From Zopfochytrium polystomum (taxonomy: Eukaryota; Chytridiomycota; Chytridiomycetes; Chytridiales; Chytridiaceae): DNA of 64,000 nucleotides. The stretch is taken from assembly GCA_025765615.1 (NCBI GenBank), contig JAIVFJ010000149.1, forward strand, positions 62,001-126,000, written 5' to 3'. The notes under the pieces are model-generated. The model did not search any database. It was not told where the DNA came from and saw only the letters and a list, made by a program, of their open reading frames with translations. A program made the translations under genes and the position numbers. How positions within the stretch are numbered: position 1 is the stretch's first letter; the number at the start of each line of letters is the position of its first letter. Shown one piece after another: positions 1-10,235 of this stretch.

Positions 1-1
1 T

Positions 2-1771
2 GCAGACCTTTCTGGGCACAAGTCCTGGGTTAACGGTCTTAACGTGTACTCTGACACCTCGAGCGACACTTTGGATGATCCTAAAGTTGAGACCCTCGCC
101 GAAGTCATCCGCCGCACCCGCCCGGGCATGTGCATCGGTGTTGTCACCACTGCGAACGTCGCTGACGCCACCCCAGCTGCCGTGTACTCCCACACCCGTC
201 GCCGCAACGACGAACCCGCAATCATTGACCAGATGATCAACGGCTTCAACCACTACCTCTACAACTCGACCACCAGCAAGTTCGTTAACGCATCCGCGTC
301 GCCGGAGAAAATCACCTGGGGTCCGGCCGTGAAGGCCGACGTCTTCCTTGGCGGTGGTGCGCAGTACTTCAACAAGAGCGCCTCGGCCCTCTTCGGCCAG
401 GATTACTTCGGCGCGTTCTCGTCCCTCGGCTACACTGTCGCCTTCGACAAGGCGTCTCTTGATGCGGCCCCCAAGAACGCTCCTCTTCTCGGCATCTTCC
501 ACACCGGTCACATGGACACCTGGTACGACCGTGAGGTCAGCACGAGCGTGCTTTCCCTTGCCAAGAACCCTACTAGCCCGAAGTACGACGGTACCTGGGC
601 GACCTCCCAGCCTGGCCTTGAGCAGATGACCCTTAAGGCCATTGACGTCATGGAGGCCCGTTGCACCGACGGTTGGTTCCTTATGTCGGAGGCTGCCTCC
701 GTCGATAAAGCCATGCACCCTATGGACTACGACCGTGGTCTTGCGGACCTTCTCGAGCTTGACCGCACCTTGAAGAAGGTGCTGGAACGCGACACGAAGA
801 AGGAGACTGCTATCTTCCTCACCGCGGACCACTCCCAAGCTTTCGACGTGTACGGCTCAGTTGACATCAAGTACTTCCGCTCTGCGAACAACAACGACAC
901 CATCCAGGCTGACGGCAAGCCATCAACTCCTTCGGACCCGTCTCTTCACATCGCCCAGCGTCAGTCCATCGGTGTGTACGCCGACGCCGGCTGGCCCGAC
1001 AACGTCCTTGATGCCAACGGTCTGCCCTCCCTCCTTGGCGATGCCCGCTTCCGCCTTGCCGCGGGCAAAGTCGACTCTCCCAACGCCTTCGAGAACTACG
1101 AGCACAAGACCCCTGCGAAGGGCTCCACCGCCAACCCGCTCACCCGCAACCCGTCCGTCAAGACCAGCCGACCTGACTACGCCCAGAACACCATCATCAC
1201 CTCCCAGGGCATTTACGTCTACGACCCACTCGACACCAACGCTGTCGGCCTCCCCCGCGGCGGCAACCTGCCAACCGGACAGTCGACCTCCGTGCACTCT
1301 CTCCAGACGGTTGACCTTTACTGCGCCGGCCCCGTCGCCGCCTCGTGCGCCCGTGTTATGGACAACACCGAGCTGTTCTTCCTGATGGCCGACGCCCTCG
1401 GTCTCGGAGACTCGGCGGAGTACACCCCGCCCTCGCCCACCTGCGACGCCGACAACACCTCGTCCACCACCGTCACCGTCACGGTCACCTACACCGCCAC
1501 CCCGACCTCCGGCAGCTACGGCGGCGACGACAGTGGCAAGGGCGCCACGAGCGGCTCTGGCTCGTACGGCGGCAACGCCTCCCCGAGCACCTCGACGACC
1601 ACCCCCGCGGCCAACTACGGCGGCGGTGCCCCAGGCTCCTCGACGGGCTCTGTCAAGGCGGCCTCCACCCCTGCCGGCAAGGACATGCTCTACAGCAGTG
1701 CGCGCGCCAACGCCGCTGGAGTTATTGGCCTCGCCATCGCCGCCGTCGGCGCCTTTGCGCTCATTCTCTAA
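2..1771 (+). CDS. GPI-anchored alkaline phosphatase, 5' end missing
   Basis: The frame is open from base 2 and ends at a TAA at 1771, so the gene starts outside the window; about 590 residues are visible. Alkaline-phosphatase family signatures are present in order: GVVTTANVADATPAAVYSH, DVFLGGGAQYF, GHMDTWYDRE, a metal-binding SEAASVDKAMHP block (family form EGGRIDHAMH, so the Glu, Asp and His positions are kept but the glycines are changed), TADHSQAFDVYG with the Asp-His ligand pair, and a late His in the SVHSLQ block before a CAGP motif. The C-terminal 120 residues are Ser/Thr/Gly rich and end in a hydrophobic tail (GVIGLAIAAVGAFALIL) typical of GPI attachment. The product should be a secreted, wall- or membrane-tethered phosphomonoesterase. 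The next gene starts 240 bp downstream on the same strand. Confidence 0.93.
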   Translation, partial: ADLSGHKSWVNGLNVYSDTSSDTLDDPKVETLAEVIRRTRPGMCIGVVTTANVADATPAAVYSHTRRRNDEPAIIDQMINGFNHYLYNSTTSKFVNASASPEKITWGPAVKADVFLGGGAQYFNKSASALFGQDYFGAFSSLGYTVAFDKASLDAAPKNAPLLGIFHTGHMDTWYDREVSTSVLSLAKNPTSPKYDGTWATSQPGLEQMTLKAIDVMEARCTDGWFLMSEAASVDKAMHPMDYDRGLADLLELDRTLKKVLERDTKKETAIFLTADHSQAFDVYGSVDIKYFRSANNNDTIQADGKPSTPSDPSLHIAQRQSIGVYADAGWPDNVLDANGLPSLLGDARFRLAAGKVDSPNAFENYEHKTPAKGSTANPLTRNPSVKTSRPDYAQNTIITSQGIYVYDPLDTNAVGLPRGGNLPTGQSTSVHSLQTVDLYCAGPVAASCARVMDNTELFFLMADALGLGDSAEYTPPSPTCDADNTSSTTVTVTVTYTATPTSGSYGGDDSGKGATSGSGSYGGNASPSTSTTTPAANYGGGAPGSSTGSVKAASTPAGKDMLYSSARANAAGVIGLAIAAVGAFALIL

Positions 1772-2013
1772 TTTCTAGACACATAATGCTCTTTACTCCC
1801 ATTCCCCTTTCCCTACCAAATGGTCTATTCTGCGTTCTTATGCTCTATCTTTCTTTCGGCTTTTATTTCGAAATGATAGACGTTAAACTCTATCCCCTTC
1901 ATTCCTTGCTTTCTGTGTTCGTTCGCAGCCAGTCGCAGAGCCACTGAAATTTTTCCCAATAAAGCGAACTTGTCAACGATTCTTCCGCTTGTTTTGAAAC
2001 TCCGCCAAAGACG

Positions 2014-5000
2014 ATGAGCAGCCGCCAAAAGCTGAGCGGCCGCGCCGCCGACGACGACGCGTGGCTGCTCGAGAAGATGGCCAAACTGTCGAACGGCAGC
2101 AGCAACGCACCGCCCGCATCGTCGACCGTGTCCTCCTCGACGACCTTGCCCACGTCCACGCTGTCGTCGTCGAGCAACCTCGCGCCGTCCGCCAGCCCGC
2201 CAAAACTGCCTCAACCAGCAGCCGCATCGCAGATCGCGCACCCAAAGCACGCGATGGACGCCCCGCCTCCGACCCAGCAACCCAACACCAGCACGCACAA
2301 CGACAACGGATCGAGCCAGTCCCGTCGAGACCAGCCGCGACACGGAGAACGGCAGAGCGATCGCGCGGCGCGGTCGAGCAGGACACCGTCGGAGGCGAGA
2401 GACCGGTCTCTGGTATGCGGGCGGGGGCCAAGGTGAAGACAAGAACTTTCGTTGTTTTGAGCATCCCCCCTCTCCCCGTCTGCGTCAAAAAAGGACAACG
2501 AACAATACGCAACCAGCGGTTTCAACCGAGGAAAAAGCGATACCAGGAATGCCCCCGGTAAGGATCAAAATGTGCGACTACCCGTTTTAGTGGCGGTCGC
2601 TCTGACGGAACACCTCCCACCCAACACCCCTTTCGCCTGCGACAAACCCAGCATCTGCTGCCGAAGACGACTATTACGACGACGCGGACGCGTTCGAGGA
2701 ATACAGCGACGACGGCTTCGAGTCGCTCACGCCCTCCGTCGCCGCCGCATCGCGTCCGGCGACGGCCACGCTCGGGCAGCATCGCCGAGCCGCGCGGGAC
2801 CACCACAACCCGCACTCTCCGGACATGTACGCGCGCAAAGGTGAGGAGGAGGAGGAGGAGAAGGAGGACGAGCGGCGGCGGAGGCAGCGCTTCCGGTCGA
2901 AGTCGGGAGGCAGCAGCCACAGCAGCGGCGGTCGGGGGAACTCGCGAAGCGGCAGCAGCGGGGCGGGGAGCGCGACGGACGATGTGGGGAGCGGTAGCGA
3001 TGATGAGGGGAAGAGGGGGGGAAGGAGGAGCGCGAGGGACAGGAGCGCAAAGAGTCGCATGAATGAGCTGCAGGCTCGAGCCGTGATGCAGAAAATGGTC
3101 AAGCGGGCGAGAGTAAGCGTGTTTGTTGCCCCTTTGTTTCTTTTTTTTTTTTTTTTTTTTCAGTTCCGTTGCACCCTGTTCCCAGCGATGAAAGGAATCC
3201 TCACCGCACGCTCATCAACGTTCACGCGCATCGCCAGGACCTCCAAGCACTGATCCAGCTCGACCCCTCGCCGCACTCTTTGATTTTCGACCTTGCCCCT
3301 CTCAGCAGCTACGAGCTGTACATCCGGACGTACGGCTCGTCCACGTCGACTCAGTCGTTCACGCAGAGCCCGGATCCGTCCTCGTTCACGACGACGGACG
3401 CCGGGCAGACGGAGGACTGGCGGGTCGAGGACCGGTGGACCCAGGCTCCGCCCGAGGGCTGGGTGGAGTGCGCGAACGTGGCGCCCGAGCACTTGGCGGG
3501 GATTGTCGACGTTGCCGGGGCTGCGGAGGGCAAGGGGCCAAGGAAGAAGGGGAGGGAGACGGGGGTGAGGGACGCGCTTTCTTCGAAGATTATTCTTGCG
3601 GCCGGGATGGAGGTCGAGGGGTGGAGACGGCTGATGGGCTTTCTGCGGCGGGCTGGGCAGGTAAGAACGAGGTTATCCTATCGAATACCCTCCCAACTCC
3701 TGGCCGTAACCCTCACCGACGTTCTTCCGTTTTCTTCATGTTGACGCGCATCCCTTGACTCCCTGACTGGGGAATGCCGCACAGGTGATCGAGGCGTTGC
3801 TGGACGAGAACTTGGACCCAAGACAGACGGAATGGCGGCGCTCTTCCGACAGCGTCAGAGGCGCCTCGGCAATCAGTCATTCCGTCGCAGCTTTCGAGCG
3901 GACTCCGTTCCTCGCTGGTTTGAGCGGCTTTTTCAGATTTTTCTGATGCCTATTCAAACTTACGCTCCCCCCAGGTAGGATTCCGCTCTTCTCAGTCTTT
4001 TCTCCAGTCAGCCACAAGACCGTGCTCGTTGCCTGGTCCGTTCCGCCGGATCCGGAGCTCGGCGACCGTCTAGCGACAAAGGGCATCATTTCCATACATC
4101 GCTCGGCTGAGTGGAACGCACCGTTCAGGTGAAGGCAAACCAAATTCACGATTGCGATATTCAACCTTTGGTGCGAAAATAAAACGAAAAAAACGAAAAA
4201 AACGAAAAAAAAAAAATAATCAGAGTGCTTCTCTGCAACGGGAATCCTACACACATCTCCATCCACCCCTCGGCACCGCAAATTGTCCTGGTCGGAACTG
4301 CAGACGGCGGTCTCTCTGCCTACGACATTCAGCAAGCCCAAGCGCCCATCCGAACAGCGCGCGACGGCACGGAGGGCATCTTCAGTCCAGCAAAGGATTT
4401 CATGCCCGAAGACGGGATACTGCGACAGCCAAGCTATTCTGTCGACGGCGTCGGAACGGTCGAGGAGCTGCATCGTGGGGCCATTCTCGCCATCGTACCC
4501 GTTGCTCAGGGCGAAGATGGGCAGGACGACGAAGTCGTGGGGAACGACGGGGACGAGGACGAGGAAGGCGCAAAGAGCTTTCAGGTCATATCCGTCGATG
4601 AGACTGGGCTGCTGCATGTTTGGGTCTGTTGATTCTCATTGAAGTGAGATGAAACGACGTAAACTAAAAGTCATTTCTCGACTGTACAAAAAATCATTCA
4701 TGGCAGGCGCTGATGGTGTTAAACGATTCGAATGTGGATATTATCGGCCTCTCTGAAACGGACTACGGAATGGGCCCGGGAAGCAGGGTGAAGCTCATTC
4801 GGAGCGCGACGCTGTCGTTGAACCCCCGCCGACGACACGCAGCTGTAGCCGGCGACCCTGTACTTACCGTCTGCACGCCGAATCCAAACAACACCGACTC
4901 TTTCCTCTGCGGCACCGAGTCAGGTGGCGTCATTTACAATCGCTCCCGCTTCACCCGCGCCTGCGTCCCGAGCCGATTTCACCTCTCGACCGCGACTTCA

Positions 5001-5645
5001 CTTGCCAAAGCGACATCCGCCGCGCCCGCAGAAACCGAGGCTCCCGAGGAACCAGCGTCCGACCCCGCGGCGCGCGACCAAATCATTGACGCGGTGACGG
5101 CCATCGACTTCAACCCGTTCACCCCGCACCTGTTCGTCGCGAGCACGCACAGCTCGTCGCAGGTCCTCCTGTTCCACGCGACCTCCAGCGACGAGCCGGT
5201 GGCGTCGTGGGTGCTGCCGGCCGGCGGAGGCGGCGTGAAGAAGGTCGTCTGGTCGTCGCACCGCCCCGCAGTGTTTTACGCACTGACCTCGGCCGCCCAG
5301 GTGCTGGTCTGGGACCTCCTCGAGCACGACGGCGGTCCGTCCCACTGCGTCGACTTTGCGCCGCCGCCGCGGCTGGATGCTGCTTCCACCGCCGCCGCCG
5401 CGTCGCATCTGCTGGGCCCCGTCACGGATATTTGCCTCAGCCCCACGGCACTGGCGACTGCCGCGGGTTGGCAAAAGAAACCTTTGCTTGGTGGGGGCAT
5501 GGCCGGCGCGACGAGCAGGACTGCAACGCTGGTTGTTTGCTTTACGGATGGTCGCGTGGAGCGGCACGCGCTCGTGGAAGAGCTCGGGGAGCCGTCGGTG
5601 GACGAGTTGGAGGCCTTGGAGGCGTGGATAGCGAAAAGGCTGTAG
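2014..5645 (+). CDS. WDR60: WDR60 / dynein-2 intermediate chain (intraflagellar transport)
   Basis: Multi-exon gene for the WD-repeat intermediate chain of the retrograde IFT dynein. Exons read by eye: 2014-2432, 2517-2557 (41 nt), 2652 to about 3120, about 3186-3660, 3785 to about 3921, about 3974-4128, 4224-4623 and 4707-5645. Phases agree at every junction except the one around 3120/3186, where an acceptor follows a 20-base T tract and the exact sites are uncertain. The N-terminal third is low-complexity and charged. The family hallmark is in exon 4: DLAPLSSYELYIRTYG, then a WTQAPPEG block. WD-like blades follow (VLVGTADGGLSAYDIQ, GLLHVWALMVLN, GSRVKLIRS, RPAVFYALTSAAQVLVWDLL). Family knowledge: this subunit pairs with WDR34 on dynein-2 and is used only in ciliated or flagellated cells. 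I infer the host makes zoospores. Confidence 0.88.
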
Positions 5646-6325
5646 CGGGAAGTAGTAACTTATTGTGAATTTCAAACTCTTTGAGATTTTGGGGCTTGAA
5701 AAAAAAGTTTTGGGGGGACCAAAGCTGGTCAGCTTATCCTCCACCAGGGTAAATATTTTTTTTGCTCAGTCTGTCGGAACAACACTTGGAACAACCATTT
5801 CCTTGTTTGCTAAAAAACCTTTCTACTTGAAACAACAATCATTGGGAAAAAAACTGGGAAACAAACAAAAAGGAAAAACATTGTTGAAGACCCTGCCTAA
5901 TAAAGGGCAGTGTTCGACTCACAATGACACAGCCTTTTCCCCACCACAATGATTCAAATGGTCACCAGATGACAAAACTAATCACAATGGCCATAATGCT
6001 TTGGCGCCCGACAATTGATTGAAATTGATTACTGCAAAGTGCAAACCCCTGATCCTTGAGAATCCTTCTCTTTGTGTCAGAAATTTTTTGCTTTCAGTGA
6101 GCAGTGAGAGAATTCCAAACCAAATAACTTTTTGACGTGGCTATGGCAGAATTTTGGGCTACAATATCAATTTAACCCTGGTGTCCTTCCCACAGGTGCT
6201 CAACTGACAGTGGAGGTGCCCCCTCGCTTTACCGAAAGAGCCAGTGTAAGCCCTGCAACTGAAGTGAAAGGGCAGCAACATGTTTGGTAAGGCTGGTAAT
6301 CGCCAGACACAGAGCGGATACTATA
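5646..6325. other. AT-rich intergenic DNA, nothing recognised
   Basis: Between the WDR60 stop and a solo LTR. It has short A and T runs and no frame with family signatures. The first 100 bases probably include the WDR60 3' UTR. Confidence 0.5.
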
Positions 6326-6641
6326 TGTTATGAATCACCCTCTAGAAACCTCTGGAACCTTCTTGAGCATTCCTTCATGGAACCTTCTCGAACCTTCTTT
6401 GCTTTCCTGACTTCTCTTGTTGTCATTGGTATCATTGGCATCATTGCATTACTAATTGCTCTTTCTGGAACTTTCTTTGAGTCTTGACAAGGAAGACTCT
6501 CAAAAGGTATAAAAGGGGGATGGGGGACCTGTCCCATCCCTCAAGTGAATTATTGTTTCCAATACAATCATCACTCCTCTCAGTTCCTTGTCTGCTTTGT
6601 CTGCCTTGTCTGCCTTGTCCTGTCCTGCCCTGTTCCTGACA
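6326..6641 (+). repeat. Solo LTR of the Gypsy chromovirus family (older, shorter form)
   Basis: Starts TGTTATGAATCACC and ends CCTGTTCCTGACA like the 398-bp LTRs at 38574 and 42220, and keeps the TATAAAAG box and the AAGTGAATTAT block. It is 316 bp because its GAA/TTC pentamer array is much shorter. The flanks are CTATA (6321-6325) and CTAGA (6642-6646), a 5-bp target duplication with one change. This is the expected product of LTR-LTR recombination after an older insertion. Confidence 0.88.
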
Positions 6642-6648
6642 CTAGAGT

Positions 6649-7053
6649 TGTTAGACGGAACTAACTGGTTAGCAGCATGAGGCACAAGACAGACCCGAAC
6701 CTATTGTGACTGTCAGTTATTGTTCTCACAATGCCCATGGGAGAGCAAGCCACTGCCAATGCTGACCTGGGTGCTGGCTTGTGCTGTTGACAAAAACTCT
6801 GAGTATTAAGTGGAACAGAAACCTGGTGTCAACAGTTTTCCTCCTCTGCTCAAGCACATAATATAGGAGAGGTTTTTACCCTGTGCCGGTCACTTTTGCC
6901 TAGCAACTATTTTAGCAGGCATATCATCATTATGTATCAATAATTCATAAAAAAAGAGGTTTTTTTTCTTCCTCTCCAAGTTGGGAAGAAGGACCACCCA
7001 CAAACACACATCTCCACTCCTTCCACTCACTCACTCAGAGTAGACTGTTTACA
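6649..7053 (+). repeat. Solo LTR of the Copia family
   Basis: About 405 bp, from TGTTAGACGGAAC to AGACTGTTTACA. It matches by eye the LTRs at 34107-34497 and 44510-44921 along its length, including the CTCCTCTGCTCAAGCA and TCACTCACTCAGAGTAGAC blocks. No clear target duplication was found (AGAGT on the left, GCTGA on the right). Confidence 0.82.
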
Positions 7054-8082
7054 GCTGACTACGTCTGTGCGCAATATTCGATTCTCACACATCTCGCATA
7101 AGGTGTTGGTCATTGTTTATGTTCTTCAGCTCTTACTCTACTATGATTTGGTAAAGCCTAAGTAGCCTTGGAGCCCCCTCTTGTCTGTTTGTGTACAGTG
7201 GGTGGGATGGCACTGTCTGAATGCTTTCTCTGGCATTCTAAGTGCGAACCATCCCTCCTCCTATTTTGCTTAAGGAATAAAAAAGAAAAAATCTTACTTT
7301 TCTGTTTCTGTCATTGTTTTACAAGGGGCTCTGCGGGGAAAAGTCAGAAATGATTTTTCTGCTATTTTACAAAAAAGGTTTCTTTTTAAATGAATTAGAG
7401 TTCTGGTGAATCCAATCTGAAGCCAGCTTTCCCAATTTCGCTTCTACTGAAACTCAACATGTGGACACCCATTTTCCTTCTGTTTCGGAGGCCCCGATGC
7501 GGGTGAAGGATTCAAATCGAAGCCACCTGGATTTCAGCCAAAAACCGAGGCCAAAATAAGTAGCATTGCAAAACTTCTTTTTTTCTCCTTTCTTTTTTTC
7601 TGGCTAAGCGAATTTTTTTTTTTGTTGCGGGGTGTTCCGGGGTGTTCAGGCCTGTTTCACCGGAGATTCGATGCCCGGTTACGGTCCAAATCTCGAGAAA
7701 TCCTTAACGGGAGTGTAATCATGAATGTCTGAATCTGGAGGTTGAACCTACACTGTCGTCCCTGCTGCTAGATGCCATCGCTAGATTCGGCCGAGGATCT
7801 CATGGCAAACCATGACCACCCCGAAACTGTCGCCCCCAAAATGGTTCCAAAAATCCGCTCTTTACTTTACCACCTAAGCAATCTCGTGCAATAAAATTTG
7901 TACCAATGTGAAAGGAACCAGTTTGCTATTCCTTTCCCAATATATGAACTAAATTATCTCGGAATCTGCCACTTGAAAATAAAAATGGCTATAGTTCTTT
8001 GAATAATCACGTTAAAAAAAGGGTCAGAGCGAAGGCCAAAAAAAAAAAGTAAAGCAAAGAGATATAAGGAACAGCTACATCA
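7054..8082. other. Non-coding stretch, probably old repeat DNA
   Basis: No frame longer than about 60 codons and no recognised family. T and A runs occur near 7580, 7610 and 8040. I see nothing that supports a gene. Confidence 0.4.
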
Positions 8083-8300
8083 TCACTTTGTGGTGCTCCC
8101 TTTGTTTTTGACAACAGCCTTGGTTCTCCTTGGCGTACTTTCAACTTATCCTTGAAGGAACAAATGAGAAATTTTTCTCCACGCACTTGAGACTGATCTT
8201 TTCAGGGCGATCTTTATGCACTTTCAGGTGTTGCCAGAGATTCTCAATTGGGAATAGATCTGGGCAAAGTGGTAAGTGCCGTTCATTGATCAAGGTAAGG
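8083..8300 (-). pseudogene. Tc1/mariner transposase relic (C-terminal end)
   Basis: On the minus strand the frame upstream of 8150 gives CPDLFPIENLWQHLK, matching the Tc1/mariner DDE hallmark (family form SPDLNPIENLW). After a frame break, a second frame ends KAVVKNKGSTTK and then TGA at 8085-8083, matching the usual transposase C-terminus (family form AVIKAKGGPTK). Only the last 60-70 codons are visible, with at least one internal stop, so the copy is dead. No terminal inverted repeats were identified. Confidence 0.7.
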
Positions 8301-8533
8301 CAAGGCAGAAATATTCAAAACAAAAAAACCTGTCGATTTACAGGACCTGAGCATTTGCTAAATATCATTTATCACTGTCACAGGTCATTGAGTCAGACTA
8401 AGGAGGCCTAAAAAGCAGCATCTGCCAATTTTCAACAAATTTCAATAGCCCTCAGGCACTTTTTTCCTCACAAAGCTGAAGCTTTGACAACGTTTACACG
8501 ATGCCTGAGGAGAGTGAGCCACTGTGTACGAAC

Positions 8534-8637
8534 AATTCATAACAGAGTTTTTCTTGTGATTTCCAAGTTGGGGAGAAGGATCTCCCACAAATACTCTTTC
8601 CCACTTCATTCACTCCTTCCACTCCCTCACTTGGAGT
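8534..8637 (+). repeat. Fragment of a Copia-family LTR (3' part)
   Basis: The text from TTCATAACAGAGTTTTTC through TTGGGGAGAAGGA to CACTCCTTCCACTC matches the last 110 bp of the Copia LTRs with several substitutions, and lacks the terminal TGTTTACA. Confidence 0.7.
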
Positions 8638-10235
8638 TTCACATGGGGGGTTCATTTAGGATGGGATATTTTGGGTAATATCCCAATCCTTGCCCCAAGA
8701 AAAAAAAAAAAATAATAAATAAATAAGAATTACCTGTAGGAAAATCCCAAGCCCTATCCTAACTGCAACCTGCAGTTTTGCCAAAGCGCCAAACCCCTTC
8801 TAACACATCCTATCCTTTTTTAGGCCTCGCTCAGCGCTGAAAATCTCCCAATTGAAAAACTGTATTGTATAAGGATTTGTCTCTCTGCTGCTACAATTCA
8901 CTCTTTCCCACAATTGCCGCTCAGCACCAGATTCTGTTTGCCACTCTGCTCCAGTCTGCTCAGGGCTGAGTGGATCCAGAGAAAAAACAGGAAATTGGAA
9001 AAAATGCTCAGCGCCAGATCCAAATCGGGCAGGTGGCAGAGCTGCGCGTGAGCTTCTCAGCCCTGCCATTTTTCTTCCCGCAAAAGGGCCAGAATCAAAA
9101 AACAGGTCAGGACCTATATTTTGCTCTGAATCGCCTTTTGTTTGGAACATTTGACCTTGGTTTTGACTGCCTGCTTGGCGCAGATCTGATCATGGACAAC
9201 AGCGATGAGGAGTCGGAAGCACATACGGAGCACAACAAGCACTATCACCACCAGCTACAACAACACTACGCCTTCTGCATCCTGCTGTATAATTGTTCTT
9301 GCATCACCTGTGGTCGTTTCCCACTCGTTGGAGCACACAATCCTTCCGGAAGCTCTTTCACGCGTCCAGGTCATTTGCTCACACAAAGGGGCGAATTGTT
9401 TTCTCTTCATTGTCACTGAAGGCATTGTCGCTTAGGGCAGTTGCACTGAAGGACGACTCGAAGGCTGGTATGTCTGGTCAGAAATCAGTTGGTGCAGCAG
9501 TTTTCTGGGGGGGTGGGCAGATTGCTTTGGCTGCTTCGTGGCAGACGCTTTCCCTCCCATTTTGGCAAACGGAAATCAAATCTCAATCAAGGCCTTGTAC
9601 ACAGATTGAATCATCATGCAGATGCAATCTGTGATAATATGGAGAGAAACAGAAACCGAACTGGAAAGGACAAAATTTGGGTTCAGAATGACGCCTTGAT
9701 ATTTTTTCTGCGCCAAGCGAGGCCTTAATTCTTGGGTTTGGGTTAGAATCCGTTTAAAGCAAACCTCAGGATAAGAAAATCTTCTAACCTTATCCTAACC
9801 CCTGGGCCTTTGCCAGGAGAGGAAAGCAAAGGAAATTGTGTCGGCTTCCAGGGTTGTAAATCTCACTCCACCAGAATTTTGGCCTGGTTTGAACTTGCTG
9901 TAAAATCACCAGGGAAAAAAAAGGACAGCCCAAAACCTCCTAGAAAGTCGGGGTTTCTTTTTTCTTATCAAGAATATTTTGGAGGGTATAAACTGGTATG
10001 GAACTGGTTTTAGAACTGCTGGAGGAAGCCTCGATCTGAACCTTACCATATTCACTCTCAGCAAGCAGGATGACGTTTTATCCTTGTGCTTTTTTCTGAA
10101 CCAAAAAAAACACCAAACAATCCCAAAAAAGACCTTCAAATCTTTAAGAGTTTGTTTTTTGAAGAGACTGAGAGGGTACTGAAGTGCCCCAAAACAAAAA
10201 GAGAGCAAAAAATCATTCCTTCTCTGTTCTGACCT
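8638..10235. other. Gene-poor stretch before KAP120
   Basis: Contains a short AATAAATAAATAA run near 8711, short unconvincing frames up to about 150 codons, and small A/T runs. I recognise no coding family or structured RNA. Confidence 0.4.

Noticed and set aside
923..1297. Minus-strand open frame opposite the phosphatase
   Set aside because: It is the antisense of a GC-rich coding exon with strong codon bias; composition explains it.
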